Source: Coprinopsis marcescibilis (lineage: Eukaryota > Basidiomycota > Agaricomycetes > Agaricales > Psathyrellaceae). Taken from it: a stretch of 64,000 bases of DNA. Every line of letters starts with the position of its first letter. The first letter of the stretch is position 1. The translations under genes were made by a program, and so were the position numbers. The notes under the pieces were generated by a model, which was given only the letters and a program-made list of their open reading frames with translations, searched no databases and was not told the DNA's origin. Of the stretch, positions 23,556 through 35,779 are shown in pieces. Location: positions 1 through 64,000 of the forward strand of contig ML210203.1 in assembly GCA_004369085.1 (NCBI GenBank), written 5' to 3'.

Positions 23556-26500
23556 TCACACACCAGCTTTCCAACTAGAAGGAGGCAACGCCTTCTTCGG
23601 ACCACTAGCCTGCGGTCTATTGCCACCAAGCGCAGGCTGACTCGCCGTCCTCTGCCTCGGCGCCCCACTACTCCTCCCAGAACCACTAGGCATAGGCGGA
23701 ACAGGCGGCGCATTGTCCCGATACGCACTATCCCTGTCCCTAACATCCACAGCCGACACCTGCCTATTCCTCCTCACCGGCCCATTCGAGCCACCTCCAC
23801 CACCGCCGAGATCTCCATACGAACTCCTCGAAGAACTCCAATTCCCACCACCAGGAACCATTAACCCACCCCCACCTCCATATTCGCTCCTCGAACTACT
23901 AATCCCACCACCATACATTGACCTCGAGCTCGACATGATCGCAGAACCCGTAGACCAATTATTCGGACCCATCATCCCCATCCCGCCCCCCATCATCCCA
24001 TACGGCCCCATCCCACCTCCACCCACATTCGACCCCCCATACACACTCCCTCCCCCACCCCCATATCCACCAACATTCGAACTCCGCTCCCACTCATCCG
24101 CGGCAGCCGCCATCGCCTGCTGAGCAACAGCCATCTGGTACGCCTGCTTCGCAAACATCATCGCCTGCTGATGCGCAACCATGAAATTGGGATCGGCAGT
24201 CGGAGGTTGCGGGATCATGAATTGCGCAGGCGAGAGCATTCCAGGTGTGTTCGGGGGCTGCATACCCATCATGGGCATGTTCATCCCCCACGGGTTCGCA
24301 TTAGGATAACCCATCGGCCCCTGCATATTCATCGGAGACATCATCATGGGATTCATAGCTGACATGCGTTGATTCATCGGCATATCATCCTCATCGTCAT
24401 CCAAAATCGGTCCTCGCCCATTAACGACTTCTCCGAGCTATAACGAACGTCAGTCAACTGAAATAAATAAATCAACGCAAATAAGCAGGAAGTATTACCT
24501 CAATAGCAGCCTTGGCCTCCTCCCTCCTCCTCTCCTTTCTCCTCTCCTCCATCTCAACCTCAACAGACCGTCTCCGATCAGCAGGCGAATTATTACCACC
24601 TCTCGAAATCAAATCCGCCCTCGAATTCCGGTTATTCGTCCGCCCATCATCCTTCACAACATCATCCTCAAAACTCACACTCGCCCTCTTCAACTTCTGC
24701 TGCCTCGCATGCGCAGTAGTCGCCAGCCCACTGGCTCCACCACTATACTGCTGCAACCCAGCAAGATCCTGCGACGAAGCCGACGACTTGTGCGTCTGCG
24801 TCTGTGTCTGCCGCTGCTTTTGCTGTTGCGGCTGTTGACCCTGCCGCTGTTGCTGTTGCTGTTGCTGCTGCTGATAGCTCTGCTGCTGACCCTTTATCAT
24901 CGCCTTCTCCTTCAACCCAATCTCACTCCCATCCCTCGGCGTAAGCGGCGCCAACCCATTACTCGAATCACCCGTCGAACTCGCAGGACTATCCCTCCGC
25001 GTCGCAAACGGCCGGTTAGGCATATTATGCGTCATCGCAGGTAGGTTGCTCTGCTGCTGCTGCGACCCCGTGTTCACAGCAGGCATCATCGGCACCAACG
25101 TCGAACTCCTTTGCCGCGGCTGCGGCTGCAACGCGACAGTCGCACCAACAGCACGAAGTGCACTTGTCCGATCAATCGTCGCCTGGTTCTGGACAGGTGC
25201 TGGAGAAGGAGAAGGATGCTCAGGTGGAGGAGGCGTACCCCTCGCGCTCGCACTGCTCGACGCAAACGGAGGTGTGGGAACGAGATAACTTGAGGGTGTG
25301 GTCAAAGGCGTAAGCGTACTGCTCCTCTTGCGCGTACTAAAGTACGATGACGCTTCTGATAAAGCTGGCGATTTCGTGGACGACCCAAGCGCACTCCCTC
25401 CACTGCTCGATCCGCTTGTCGCACTGCTCAAGGTCGACGGGAGCGTGTTCTGCTTGACCGGACTGCGGGGTGCTTGAGGTCTTGATGTAACACTGAAAGA
25501 TGGTGCAGGCTGCCGCTGCTTGATAGGAATCGGCACAATCTTCTCCTCCACCGTCTTCTTCTCCGCAAGCGACGACATCCCCTCCTTCCCCTTCTTAGGG
25601 CTCTTGCCCAAAGGGCCTTTCTGCCCTGACCGACTGTCATACCCATACCCATCACTCTCCTCACTCTCCTCTTCACTCTCCTCGGACCCCGATTCTGACT
25701 CTGAAGATGATTCGCCCGTCCGCGAAATAAGTTTCATTCCCGCCGCACCAAGCAAATCCGCAAGACTAGGATCTGGAGGACTAGGTTTTGAGACCGCACT
25801 CGAACCTCGGATAGTGGCAGATGAGCTCGAAGCAAAGATTTCATCCGGCCTTGTCGACCGTTTCTTTTGCGCAACCGGCGGAGCCACGCTCCTGGGTGGT
25901 GGTCCGTCCATAGTCAGAGGACTCTCGCTTCTCACAGGCTCCAAAAACATCCTGCGTGAAGGCGATTCGGGGGATAAGGATTTAGCCTCGCGAAGAATAG
26001 GGGTGGAACTCCTCGATGTGGGTAGCTGGGGCGTTGGAAGTGGCGATGGCGACCGGCCAGCTGCGAAGTCCGTAGATCCAACCGTAGTCTTCACTACTTT
26101 TGATAACCTCTCCGAAAGAGCGTCCCGCTTCTTTTCTCCCTCGCTGTAAGGCTCTTTCTCATTGCCTGTCACGGGGGTGACACTGGTCGTACTCGCAGAG
26201 GTTGCGGGTAACGGCATCGTTGCACTCCTAGTCGTCATCCCCAACTGCTTCTTCGCTTCTTGACGCGGTGTAGATGGTGGCGACACAAACTTGAACGGTG
26301 GAACTTTGCTGACAACGTTCTGAGATGATGATGAGGAAATTGAGCCGGCCTTGTCGGGTTTTCCAGGTTTGTCGGTTGCACGAGCGAGAAGGGTGCGACC
26401 CTGGGTAAATCCTTCCATCGACTTTTCTGCGCGATTAAAGGTAGGCGCCAAAGCTGACTTGTTGGTGGTGGACGATCCTCCCGTAAGCTCCTTGATGTCA

Positions 26501-28351
26501 ATGAGCGGTTTAGGCGGCATCGAACGCGTCGAATTGTTCCCATTTGAGTATGACGACATCGCGCTTCCAGGCCTTCGAGGCGCCAGCAACGTTGCCAACG
26601 GGGCATTGTCGGAATCTGAATCTGAATCACTCGACATTGGTTGTTGGAGTGGGAAATTGCCATGGCCAAGATTTGTCGCCGCCTTCTTGATTGCAATAGA
26701 TGGTGGTTCCCCAGGGTTGGAGTGGATGGAAGAATCCCGCACATGTCGAGAAGTTTGTTTGTATTGGGCAAGTTCTGCAGCTATGAATGGTGGAAGTTGA
26801 TTAGATGAACGAACGCGCTTCCTCAATTCAGAACTGTGGAGGCTTACCGGCATCCATTCCCGCGTTCGCTTTGACAACGATGCTGGCCCGTTTTGCGGCT
26901 GCAGACGGGGTGAGTGCACTGGTGGATGCACTTGCACGCGGTCGTAGATTCGCGCCATATACACCCAATGTTGATTGAGATCTTGGTGGATGTCCTTCCT
27001 CAGCAGTGAAGTTGGACAGAAGCGCTTCTGAATGAGGACGCGGTTGGGGTGAGGGATTGTCGTGCCCATGATGAGACTTGGCATTGAAACGAGGCGTCGG
27101 TCCCCTCCGATCCAACGGCGAACCATGCCCCATCTCGGATTTGGCGCGAGAGGACTTGAGTCCAGGTCTAGCTGCAGCTTGCCTGCCTCGTTTTGCGGGC
27201 GTAAACGTCCCTTCGTCATCCGTTTCTGCTTCCATAGAGGAATCTGATTCATCCGTGTCTGACGCAAAGAGCGAGGTTGAAGCGAAGGACTTGCGGTGAT
27301 TTGGACGCGGTGCGGCAGCCGGAGAAGGTGTGAAAGTGGGGCTTGCCATTGGTGGGGAACGCGTGTTGGGTGTACCCCTGTGCACTTCTGGTGGTATTGG
27401 AGGAGAGCTGGGTAGAGGACTGGGCGAACGCCCGACAGAGGGTGAAGGCGAACCGGCTAGACTTCTCCGCGCCTGGGCTTCACGGAAAGCAGCGACCGAT
27501 ATTCTTTGTTGTGACGTCGATGCATCGGAATTTACAGTATCACTCCGTTGTCGTGCGATTGGCGCGGGGGCGTGTAGGGATACATTTGATGCACTAGCCT
27601 GTGTTGGTACATGTGTTGGGGAACCGACGTGTCTGAAGGACTTGAGGTTGAAAGAAGAGTCGGTGACACCAGAACGAGGTGGACTGCTCGGGGCGAGCAA
27701 CTTGGCCTCCTTGGAAGGTACTGCGATAGTTTTTGGGCTGGCAGATTTGGTCCAGGCGAACAGTGAAGGTCGCTTTGTGGGTTGCTGCTTCTGTGGTGGG
27801 GGTATTGCTGGTAATGGTGCTTCTGAATGAATGTGGTAACCGTCTTGCGGTAGAGAACGTGTGGATAGAGCACTGTGTGGATCTGTATATGCAGCGAATA
27901 TGGCGGATTTGGAGGGGGGAGGTCTTAAACGACGATAATCCGTGGATTCAGCATCTGACGATGCCCCGTTTGTAGTGGTGCGTCCGAGGTAAGAGGGTTT
28001 CGGCGAGGTGCCATAGAGATCTTCTTCCGTGTCATAAGTGGGTTCTGGTGGCTTAATTGACGACTTTTTACGAGTAAACGGAAGACGCAGTTTGGACGTC
28101 GAGGGCATCGTCTGCAACGATGAATGGTAACCGTGCAAGTTCGTGTGAATGTCCCGCGCAGCATCAGGATGCAGGTGGCTTTTGCCATTTGGAACTGACG
28201 GGACGTTTCTGTCCGGTGTGACGTAGGATGGCGTTGGGGACGAAAGACTGGCGTCGTCGTTGACTGTTGTGCTGGCTGTCGACGTCGAGGAGGGAATATC
28301 TCGCTGCCTGGCCTTGTTCTTCCTGGAAAACAGGCCACCCAGAAGTGTCAT
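23556..28351 (-). CDS. Large, mostly disordered fungal protein of unknown function
   Basis: Three exons (28351-26848, 26780-24499, 24437-23556) join in frame to 1,555 residues. The start is the ATG at 28351 (MTLLGGLFSRKNKARQ), a basic N-terminus typical of this class of fungal proteins. Almost the whole length is Ser/Pro/Thr-rich and predicted disordered, with acidic patches (SDSDSDSDNAP, ESESGSEESEEES), a polyglutamine stretch near 24830-24890, and a short charged helix ERRKERRREEAKAAIE just before the last intron. The last exon changes character: a Met/Asn/Pro-rich segment with many MNM and MGM motifs, then a helix FAKQAYQMAVAQQAMAAAADEW, then Gly/Ser/Tyr-rich runs and a basic end SWKAGV. 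The helix is the only part that looks structured. I do not recognise a characterised family. The composition would suit a scaffold or condensate-forming protein, but that is inference. Confidence 0.8.
24826..24897 (-). repeat. CAG/CTG-type polyglutamine-coding repeat
   Basis: On the plus strand this is a run of gctgttgctgttgctgctgc type, reading on the coding strand as interrupted CAG/CAA codons. It gives a Gln tract of about nine uninterrupted residues flanked by further Gln-rich sequence, inside the disordered protein. It is a microsatellite likely to vary in length between strains. Confidence 0.75.
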
Positions 28352-31300
28352 TGCGGGGGGAGAAAAGCCTGGATCAGACTGTCAAAACTTGAACGCCTCA
28401 AGTAAATCTGAAATCTCGGGGCTTTTGACCCAGGTTTTGTAATGATTCGTTGCCAAATGGGGAGCCGAACTTGGTATCTGCCGCGCAGAACGACGACGAC
28501 GACGAGAAGGGGAAACAAGGACGAGGAAGAGAACAAAAGATGTGGTTGACGACGAGGAGTAACGTCAAGCTAAGGTTTGGGTCGATCCCAGCCGTGGCTG
28601 AGCCAAGCGGGAGACAGCTGACGGCTAGAACGAAACCAATCCCAGTACAGCGGCCGTTTGTTTACACGTGTGGTGACGGTCCTAACACGCCCCTGCTGCC
28701 TCTCTTTCTCTTCCCTCATTCACCGGTACTGCTTTTATCTTGTTCTTTTGCTGAACAGCTGGCTAATTGCAAGCTAGTATCGTCTTGAATAACCACATAT
28801 CCTGAATATGCCCCCTGAACTCATTTCTTGGCTGTGCCCGCGCGGCCTCACGTTGCACCGGCGTCCTCTTGGCTCCTGCTTTTAGGAATTTTCAATTTGG
28901 TTGGTATGGCCACAGGTTCCTGGACCTGAAGCTGGAGCCTGGACAGTGCAGAGCTGGAGGCTTTTGCAACATCCGACGGCCATCTGTCTGCCACTCAAAT
29001 TTCTCGCCTCCACCATCAGACCAATATCGACCGAATCTGATACATCATCGCCGGACATACCCTCTTTGTCCTGCCAGTGAAGTTCAAACAAAAACTCAGA
29101 CACCGTCCGTCAGACCCTGGAATAAGACTGCTGCATCGCCCTGATAGACTTTTGCTCTCCCTTCCCATCGGGAAAGGGCCAAAACTAGCTGACTCTTCTC
29201 GCGCAACTCGAACTCTGGCTCTTCCATTCCCCCAATCCAAAAGTACAAGGGGCACTAGACCGGTAATGATTTCCTCTTTACGTGCGGATTAAGTTTCCCT
29301 CGATCTGCACCATATCTCATCTACCGAGGTTACGCTCCCCATTATTCGGCCTAACGATGCGTAGCTTTCCTGGTGTGCCACTGTCAAACATGCTGTTTCG
29401 CCAATGTACTTAGCTGAAGTATCTCATCGCTTGGCACCAGACTATATACCTACTCCACCGCGCTCTCAAGTCGGAGTCTCCCTCCAACTTCTTCTGATGC
29501 ATATCGGCGAACGTTGTCCTCCTCCCCCCTTCTTCATTACGTCGACCGCTTCTTCCGTATCACAGAAGGCAACAGGGCGGCCAAGGACCTATGCATTAGT
29601 CCTCATTCACGTTCAGAACCACACACGCACTTCGGCGAAAACCAATCACCCAATCTTCCTCAATTCCCAATCCCCTTCTCCACATGGTCCCACCTTCCAC
29701 GAATCCCTATGTCTGTGCTCTTCTGTGCTCTTCCGCTCCCTTCCCTTCTCCCGATCGCATCCGGATGATCTGCATGACAGGATACATGCAATCTCTTCCA
29801 AATTCTCTCCTTTTACTACTGATATTTGATATCTAACACCCACCAACCTAGCAACAATGTCCGCCCGTCCGGTAATTGAAACTTAAATTTAGTCGTGCAA
29901 ATTGCAATCGGACGTCCGCAAACCCCGATTACCAGTACACGTCCCCTGTCGTCCGTACACCAAAGAATCAAGGCTCGAGCACTATCCACCGTCCGGCGAG
30001 TAGGTCTAATCCGTTTACCATCCCGACTGGTCCTATGTCGGTCTTTGGTCGTTTGTGGAACCTAACTCTACTCCGGAAACCCCGCTTGCAAGAAGCTCTG
30101 TCTAGCTCCGTTTCCCCGTGCTCCGAACAAAGGCAGGTGCACACCAAGTAAGGACATGAGGCGATTCCGGGTGTGGCCAACCCCGAAAGGCTGTGCATGT
30201 CTATACGCCGCACACTTGAAAGCACTCGGCGGTTCCTGGTTCTTGACGTCAACATCTCGCCATCGGAGCTGCGGAAGCGCCCTGAATATAAACAAACAAC
30301 CCTTCAATTTGACAAAGTAGATTGATTGCAACATGTGGTGAACTTTGAAGTTTATACATATGCTGGTCGGCAAGTCAGGGTCAGGGTATGTACTTTGCGG
30401 TCTGTAAGCAACGTATAGCAGGGCTTGTAATGTATGGGTCTCACCGAGCCTTCTCCGAGTTCCCCAAGTCCGCAGACAAATTAGTTCCGACGAGTCCCAT
30501 TCAACCTTGCCTCCCCATTTCCGAATCCAGACCTACCCCCTCGTGGAGCTCACTAAGCCTCCGGCATCTATCCACATACAGCAAATGCCGCAATTAACTG
30601 CTTTCGTCGCCAAATTAATCCACGAAGCCTCGAGGTGGTATCACGAGGACGGTCAGGTCTCAACTAGAGTCTTGAGCGATTTATCGAGGCAACTCTGCGG
30701 TATATAGTCACGCAAGGGTTCGGAAGTATGGGAATCCGTGGTGTTTCTCGACGCGAGTTGCTCCAAGCACTTAGCAAGGAGCAGGGAGGTGTATGGGTTT
30801 GTTCCGTGTTAAGGACGGAAGCCTTCAGCTAGGGAATCAACTTGGAGTGCCCTCCTTAGCTATTTTTACTTGTTTGTAGAAAAGGTTAATTGGTCAGGGC
30901 ACACAAGAGTACAGGGCCGACAGCCGAGGCTGCCAACATATTGCTGTATACAAAAAACCAGAAGTACTTTGTTCTGTAGCCTTAGGCGTGCTGAATGTCA
31001 AAGACTCTGCCATGACCTTAAGCGCTGAGCGCTTACCATCCTTCTCCTTCGAGTACTCCATCGTGTAACGGTATCTTATCTCGTCCATTGGCGGTCACCG
31101 AACTGCTCTGGATTAGATCTTTCACGATAATCGTGGCTCGTAGAACAATCTAAATATTTAATAAAGGAAAATTTCTTGAAAACCGAATTAGAAATACAAA
31201 AGACAGACAACTCATAAAAGTGACATTTATACGTGAAATGAATGCAATGACGAGAGCGAGAGAGATGGGACAGAAAATGCGTGCTAGGTACTCATACATA

Positions 31301-31506
31301 TTCTACAAAATGGATGGGGGATAAAGATGGAAGTTGACTTATATGATTCTGTTAGATGATTAAGAGCATAAGGGCGACGTTGTTGTCGCAGGATAGAAAA
31401 AAGCGGAATTTAATCCACACGAACCCAAGCCACATGTGAGGAAGCAAGGATAGTAAACAGGATGGGAAGGGATTGAAGTGAATCAGGATAGAACGACAGG
31501 GTCGGT
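28352..31506. other. Long region without a recognised gene
   Basis: About 3.1 kb between two minus-strand genes. The left part (28352 to about 28850) is the promoter of the disordered-protein gene, with a GACGAC-rich run near 28490-28515. The right part (about 31100-31506) is AT-rich and fits the 3' untranslated region of xanA. Between these, open frames stay under about 140 codons, have no known motifs and do not join convincingly. A transcribed non-coding RNA or a decayed gene cannot be excluded. Confidence 0.4.
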
Positions 31507-32934
31507 CTAAGCAAACGCCTTGACGTCCTCAGATGAAGGACCAGCAGGCTCATCCGACGCAGCAAGGTTGCACTGATGGAAAGCCCTCACTGTCTCCTGC
31601 TTGAACGCTCCAACAACGGTATGCAGCACACCCCGGTTATGGAACAACACCAAATCCTTCTCGCTCCTGTGTATATCTGGTAAGCGCAATCGCGGAAGTG
31701 TATTTTAAGCAAAGGAAGCTCACCAGTTGTGTGGATAGACCAAAGGCGGGGCAATAGCAGGTCTTTGCATCTTGTACAAGATACCTCGCACCTCGCCGAG
31801 ATCGGTGATATGTGCACCTTCGGGGTACAGCGCGCCTTCTTTCGAAGCGCCATCAGGCAAAGCGTCGATAACAAGCTTTCGAGCTCCACATGGGTGAACC
31901 TGGAAGTGGAGGCCACCAGTAGCAGGGTTCTTCCAGAGCTAAACGAATATGCATCAGTCAAGGGACCATGATGAGGACAAACTAGTACATACCACAGGCA
32001 GTGTCTTGATCTTCTCCTTCTCCCAAGGGGGCAGCTCGTCAAGCGAAAGCTCCAGCCCCTCAGTCTCAATCCCCAACCCAGTCGACATCGCCCTAGCTGG
32101 TGCCATCCACACATATGGATGAGGAGCATACACCACCTTTGTCCTCACAGCCAAACTCTTGTACTCCTTCGGCAAGATATCGAACATAGTCTTGCCCGAG
32201 ACAAACGCTGTCGTACCAAGAGGGACAGGCAGCTCATCACCAGTACCATCATCATATTTGCACACCTGTTCAGGACCCTGTGGGACAGTGATCCCGTAGA
32301 GGGATGTGACGCGGGGCGGATTGAGGTCATAGAGTGCAGCATCGATATGCCAGCGGTAGAACCGCGTTGCGCCCTGTGCCTCCTCCTCGGGCGAGACGAC
32401 GGTCTTGTGGAACGTGACGTGCGATGGGTGTTTGAGCTTGGCTTCTTCGAGGCCCCAGTGGTTGTAAACCGTGCCGTTGCCAATGAGCTGCACCTGAGGA
32501 ACACTAGGGATGGTCTTGAGGTCCGGGTGCAGTATGGACTTCTTCGTGCTGCCAGTCTTGTTATTGCCATGGCCGTAGCTTTCGGATTGCGGGTCGAATT
32601 TCTAGGAGCAAAGTATGAGTACGTGAGTTTAACGAGGCATCCTGTGCAAAACGTGCCTCGAACTCACCTTTGTCAAGAGGTACTGCTGCTCAGGGGTTAC
32701 GTCTGCATTGCGAAATAGCAGCACTCCATGCTACAAGGATGCATCTCAGTCGGTTAACCTGCACAATCGAGCCCACGGATCTCCACATACCTTGTATAGC
32801 GCCTGCTCAATCTCCTTGAACTGCTCGTCGGTCAAGGCACCGGGCTGCAGGCCCTTGACCTCTCGGCCAAAGTCATTGAACTTGGATGGGTCAGCCGAGG
32901 GTGGAAGGGGAAGAGCAGCGAATTCGATAGCCAT
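31507..32934 (-). CDS. xanA: Fe(II)/alpha-ketoglutarate-dependent xanthine dioxygenase
   Basis: A TauD-type dioxygenase in about six exons, roughly 385 residues, starting at the ATG at 32934 (MAIEFAALPLPP). The N-terminal part has HGVLLFRNADVTPEQQYLLT and then KFDPQSESYGHGNNKTGSTK, the signature of fungal XanA. The iron-binding His-X-Asp is in FYRWHIDAALYDL (about 32345) and the distal His in DLVLFHNRGVLHTVVG (about 31650). LHFQVHPCGARKL supplies the region around the co-substrate Arg. Known role: XanA turns xanthine into urate using alpha-ketoglutarate and O2, replacing or backing up xanthine dehydrogenase so that purines can serve as nitrogen source. The enzyme is cytosolic and has no signal peptide. 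AGATAA-type GATA sites lie just upstream, which would suit nitrogen control but is inference. The stop is at 31507. Confidence 0.94.
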
Positions 32935-34029
32935 ATCAAGTGATCGAGGTGAGCAGTAGATAACAGTCGAGGGGCTCACAGTCGAGGCCTATTTATCTCG
33001 TATCTGGTATCACACAAGTCGGCACCAATCCGGCTGTGACGTATTGCCCGACCATGAGGTCCATTTCCATTCCGGATTACATACCCTATTAGTATCATAG
33101 CCACCAAACATGTCTTGACCAGGGGCCGATCTTTGGCAGGACAGCTCGTAATACCAGCCCCCGTGCCTCGCCAAAGAGTCAAAGCTGTAAGAGGCGGAAT
33201 ACTTTAGCAGAGAATAGTCAAAAGTGGGTCAGGAGTCAGGACGGGAAGTTGAATACGGCCTTAGGAAAGATGACTGAATCACACTTGCTTCGCCGCAGTC
33301 ACGGAGCCTTGCATTCTGATATTCGTCAACCTGTGGGCTCCAAACTTGAACGTGGAACATTCAGGAGCCGAGGTCTCACATAATAATAGAGACGTTGTTA
33401 AATGCCACATTATAAACTTGATTCGGCAAGGCGACGCAGCATGTTGCCATTCAACGTTCAACGTTCAACACGTATTGCAGACCACTGAGAGAGACAACTC
33501 ATCACAGAGCCAGGACCCATCGCCTGGCAGTGAGCTCAGCATTTGCATCGCATGGATCAAATTTCTTCCTGTAGTTGAGTCGAGGGAATCTTCAGCTGTT
33601 TAACATAAAGCGACTTGCTTGAGAACATAATAGGCGCTAGATGAGATAAAAGAGCACTGTCTTTGCAAGAGATAAGAACGATATCGAAAACCGTTCACCA
33701 GGATTTGGGCGCATGTGAGCTTCCAACTCCATGATTGACGGTAAAGACATGTACTTTTGAAAGCACTTATCTTCGGATTCACGGTTTAGCACATCGCGAA
33801 AATCCGAAAGCTAACTTGGCATCTAGTAGCCCTGGAACACAACACTTTCGCAGACTCTCGACTGCAATCTCACTACCAACGTCCCAGGATACGACGCTGA
33901 ATTGATCCCTTGCCCTAGCTCTGCGCAGATTCGTTTCCATATTTTTTGATATTGAACGACAAGGAGCATGCGAAGCGGGATACATGACGGCATACGAAAC
34001 TGCGGAAATACAACGTGAGGCCAAAACGC
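32935..34029. other. xanA promoter and 3' flank of eL21
   Basis: GATA-factor-type motifs AGATAA lie at 32958-32963 and, on the other strand, 32993-32998; a third partial site (AGATAC) is at 33000-33005. Such sites are bound by nitrogen-control factors in fungi. Further right there is no convincing gene; the open frame covering 33779-34030 merely runs past the eL21 stop. Confidence 0.4.
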
Positions 34030-34673
34030 CTAGATGGTGGTCTCGTAACGGACGGGGACCATTGTTTGAGGGGTGTTGTCCTTGACGGAGACGGTGTATG
34101 CTCCCCGGGGCAGGAGGGGCGATCTCTTCAAGGTCACTCGCTCTAATTGTAAAGTCAGGCATGATGCGTAGAACCGTACAGATAATGTACATACCGCCCT
34201 TCTCCCGGGCAGCGACATGAGCATCGTGGTTGGCCTGCACTCGGTCCAAGAATTCCTGTCGGCATTTCGAATGCTTGACGTGCTCAACTCGGAGGTTTAC
34301 CCGCTTCTCGATGTAACGGTTGCCGACGACCTTGTATACGATAACACCAACGGCAGAGGGGGTGACGTTGTAAACAATGCCAGTTCGTCTAGGGACCAAT
34401 AATTAGGCTTGCGAAAGTTATACAAGTTCATTACAAACGCACCCGTGGTAGTATTTGTGGGGCATACCCTTTTGCTGGGCAGCGTTGGCCTTGATGTCAA
34501 CGATGTCACCGACGTTGTAGTTGGTGAGGAAGGTTGTCAGTTTGACGGGGCCGTGCTCTACAATTCCATCGGATAAGCCAGTTTTCGACAAGTTGGAGAC
34601 GCAGAGACTGACCCTTGAAGCCCCGCTTGAACATGTGGCGCGTACGCGCCCGGTAACCGAATGAGTGGGGCAT
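34030..34673 (-). CDS. rpl21: 60S ribosomal protein eL21
   Basis: Four coding exons give about 160 residues, the normal length for eL21. The ATG at 34673 opens [20 protein letters not shown], the highly conserved N-terminus. Then come [69 protein letters not shown] and the end VPVRYETTI. Function: a structural protein of the large ribosomal subunit in the cytosol. It is transcribed away from the uS4 gene, whose start lies only 271 bases off, so the two probably share a control region. A further 5' untranslated exon is possible upstream of 34673. Confidence 0.97.
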
Positions 34674-34944
34674 CTTGAAGGCTGTAGATTTGTTTAGCTC
34701 GCTAGGTTACACAGCCGGCAAGGGTCTCTACATACGCTGGTCGCTGTCGTTAACGGTGGCGAAGGGTGATCACAAACACAATTTGGGGATGTTCGGCAAT
34801 CGCCGCGGTGGCTTGCGTAAACTGTACATGAATTACCAAATATGGTAGTGTGGCTTGCCGGCTCCTGCGTGTGCTCTGTTCATCGAGGGATTTGTTGCCT
34901 CGTTCGCCGCGACTGCAAGTCCCTTCTTCAAGACAACCAAAAAG
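34674..34944. promoter_or_regulatory. Divergent promoter shared by eL21 and uS4
   Basis: 271 bases separate the start codons of two ribosomal protein genes read in opposite directions, one for each ribosomal subunit. Such head-to-head pairs are usually co-expressed. C/T-rich runs precede the uS4 ATG. No specific factor site is claimed. Confidence 0.6.
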
Positions 34945-35779
34945 ATGCCCAGGTAATGTCGTCGCCGTCGTCGACGCCAATTCGTGTTGATGACCTTTTT
35001 TCAGGGCCCCACGGAATCACAGCAAGACGTGAGTTAGATCCTAAAACCTTCAAGAACCACTTGGATGTGGAAGGGTGTGCATACATCGTGCTTACGATCC
35101 CTTGCCCCCGCATGTTTACAGCTACAAGGTCCCCCGTCGACCTTTCGAGTCAGCTCGTCTCGATGCCGAGTTGAAGGTACGAAATTATTACCTCTGTCAC
35201 AAATCATAGTCATAATCGCTTGAACTATTAGCTTGCCGGTGAATACGGTCTGCGCAACAAGCGGGAGATCTGGCGAATTGCCCTCACCCTCTCAAAAATT
35301 CGTCGTGCTGCCCGTGAGCTGCTCAAGCTCGATGCCAAGGACCCCAAGCGTCTGTTCGAGGGTAACGCCCTTATCCGACGTCTCGTGCGAATTGGTGTGC
35401 TCGACGAGGCCCGCATGCGTCTCGATTACGTGTTGGCCTTGAAGATCGAAGATTTCTTGGAGCGAAGGCTGCAGACTCAGGTCTTCAAGATTGGTTTGGC
35501 CAAGTCCATTCACCACGCCCGTGTCTTGATCAGGCAGCGCCACATCCGGTCGGTCCTATTCTTACTGCTTCTCTGTCCCCTATCTCATGAATCGATTTCT
35601 TCAGCGTTGGCAAGCAGATCGTCAACGTTCCTTCATTCGTCGTTCGTTTGGACTCCCAAAAGCACATCGACTTCGCCCTTACCTCACCCTACGGTGGTGG
35701 ACGACCTGGTCGTGTCAAGCGCAAGCGTGCTGCTGCCGCTGCCAAGAAGGAGGAGGGTGACGAGGAAGAGGAAGATTAA
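34945..35779 (+). CDS. rps9: 40S ribosomal protein uS4 (RPS9)
   Basis: Five exons join exactly in frame: 34945-34952, 35005-35028, 35122-35176, 35232-35548 and 35605-35779. They encode 192 residues, the usual size. The N-terminus [20 protein letters not shown] is spread over the first three exons, two of which are only 8 and 24 nt long. The body shows the S4 RNA-binding domain ([39 protein letters not shown]) and the end is acidic ([11 protein letters not shown]). Function: binds 18S rRNA early in small-subunit assembly and sits at the decoding-side mRNA entry. The two tiny opening exons are common in fungal ribosomal protein genes and would be missed by an ORF scan. Confidence 0.97.

Noticed and set aside
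23436..23864. Open frame rich in Arg, Thr and Pro on the plus strand
   Set aside because: It is antisense to the Gly/Ser-rich last exon of the disordered-protein gene; its odd composition is a mirror of that repeat-like coding sequence.
33779..34030. Continuation of the open frame beyond the eL21 gene
   Set aside because: It reads through the last eL21 intron into unrelated sequence; the conserved eL21 C-terminus ends at 34030 in another frame after splicing.
34953..35231. Possible C/D box snoRNA in uS4 introns (TTGATGA near 34993)
   Set aside because: The introns are only 52-93 nt, no CUGA D box follows at the right place, and the motif overlaps the likely branch-point region.
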